A stretch of 6,247 nt of DNA from Deltaproteobacteria bacterium (GTDB lineage: Bacteria > Desulfobacterota > DSM-4660 > Desulfatiglandales > HGW-15), in assembly GCA_016929815.1 (NCBI GenBank), contig JAFGIC010000045.1, positions 1 through 6,247 on the forward strand, read 5' to 3'. Made by a program: the position numbers and the translations under genes. Shown here in pieces: positions 6,094-6,247 of the stretch. Positions within the stretch are counted from its first letter, which is position 1, and each line of letters opens with the position of its first letter. The notes under the pieces are model-generated. The model made no database searches. It was not told where the DNA came from and saw only the letters and a list, made by a program, of their open reading frames with translations.

Positions 6094-6171
6094 GCTGTCA
6101 GCCGTCAGCTTTCAGCTATCAATAAATTTTTTTTAATTCAATGATTTAGCTGAATGCTAATCGCTGAACGC
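6094..6171. repeat. Inverted heptamer array flanking an AT-rich centre
   Basis: Four tandem heptamers of the form GCNNTCA run from 6094 to 6121. After an AT-rich centre with a run of eight T, the reverse-complement form TGANNGC occurs at 6151-6157 and 6165-6171, with a one-base variant (TAATCGC) between them. TTCAGCTA (6111-6118) and TAGCTGAA (6147-6154) are exact inverted repeats. The array resembles intergenic heptamer repeats I have seen in other bacterial genomes. It has no evident coding potential. Confidence 0.6.
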
Positions 6172-6234
6172 GACTCGACTGAGTCCTTCGATTATACTCA
6201 GGACCATGAGCTTGTCGAATGGCTCGTCGAAGTC
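6172..6234. repeat. Cluster of TCGA-centred palindromic repeat units
   Basis: Several short inverted repeats are packed together: GACTC/GAGTC (6172-6176 with 6181-6185), GTCCT/AGGAC (6183-6187 with 6200-6204), CCAT/ATGG (6204-6207 with 6219-6222) and CTTCGA/TCGAAG (6186-6191 with 6227-6232). Two of the units look like inverted copies of one motif, containing CTGAG or ATGAG followed by TCGAA. This style matches dispersed intergenic repeats (TTCGACAAGCTCAGGAC type) found in many bacterial genomes. The repeat may continue past the window edge at 6247. Confidence 0.55.
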
Positions 6235-6247
6235 TGAAAGCTCCATC

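Noticed and set aside
6094..6171. CRISPR array
   Set aside because: The repeat unit is 7 bases with no unique spacers, and no cas gene is in the window.

Overview
The window looks like a Gram-negative bacterial chromosome. It has an outer-membrane TonB-dependent receptor, a Tat-exported periplasmic enzyme and a Sec-exported periplasmic protein. Base composition is moderate, and the intergenic DNA is rich in small palindromic and heptamer repeats. Protein style and repeats remind me of Desulfobacterota or neighbouring phyla; that placement is an inference and the sequence does not prove it.

Layout. At the left edge (1-491, minus) is the N-terminal part of a DUF1007-family secreted protein that runs off the window. 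A 284-base divergent intergenic region (492-775) holds a perfect 7-6-7 palindrome placed over a possible promoter, an AT-rich block and a run of three predicted hairpins. Next is a 580-residue Tat-exported calcineurin-like metallophosphoesterase (776-2518, plus). A 13-bp stem-loop with a minus-strand U tract (2533-2570) separates it from a convergent minus-strand operon. Read in its own direction, that operon encodes a TonB-dependent receptor (5824-3887), a class I SAM methyltransferase (3834-3172) and a second, divergent SAM methyltransferase (3175-2579). The two methyltransferase genes overlap by 4 bases (ATGA). The receptor has a roughly 200-base GC-rich leader with direct and inverted repeats behind a plausible sigma70-type promoter. 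Beyond it (about 6060-6247) is gene-free repeat DNA: a 9-bp hairpin, an inverted array of heptamers and a cluster of TCGA-centred palindromes.

How the genes may work together. DUF1007 proteins are commonly encoded beside NicO/RcnA-type nickel/cobalt transporters, and TonB receptors import metal complexes, corrinoids or siderophores. The receptor with two co-transcribed methyltransferases therefore suggests uptake of a small metal-binding molecule together with its synthesis or modification. This is an inference: no substrate can be read from the sequence. The phosphoesterase lies between the two minus-strand blocks and may be functionally independent. I found no tRNA, rRNA, CRISPR array or transposase.
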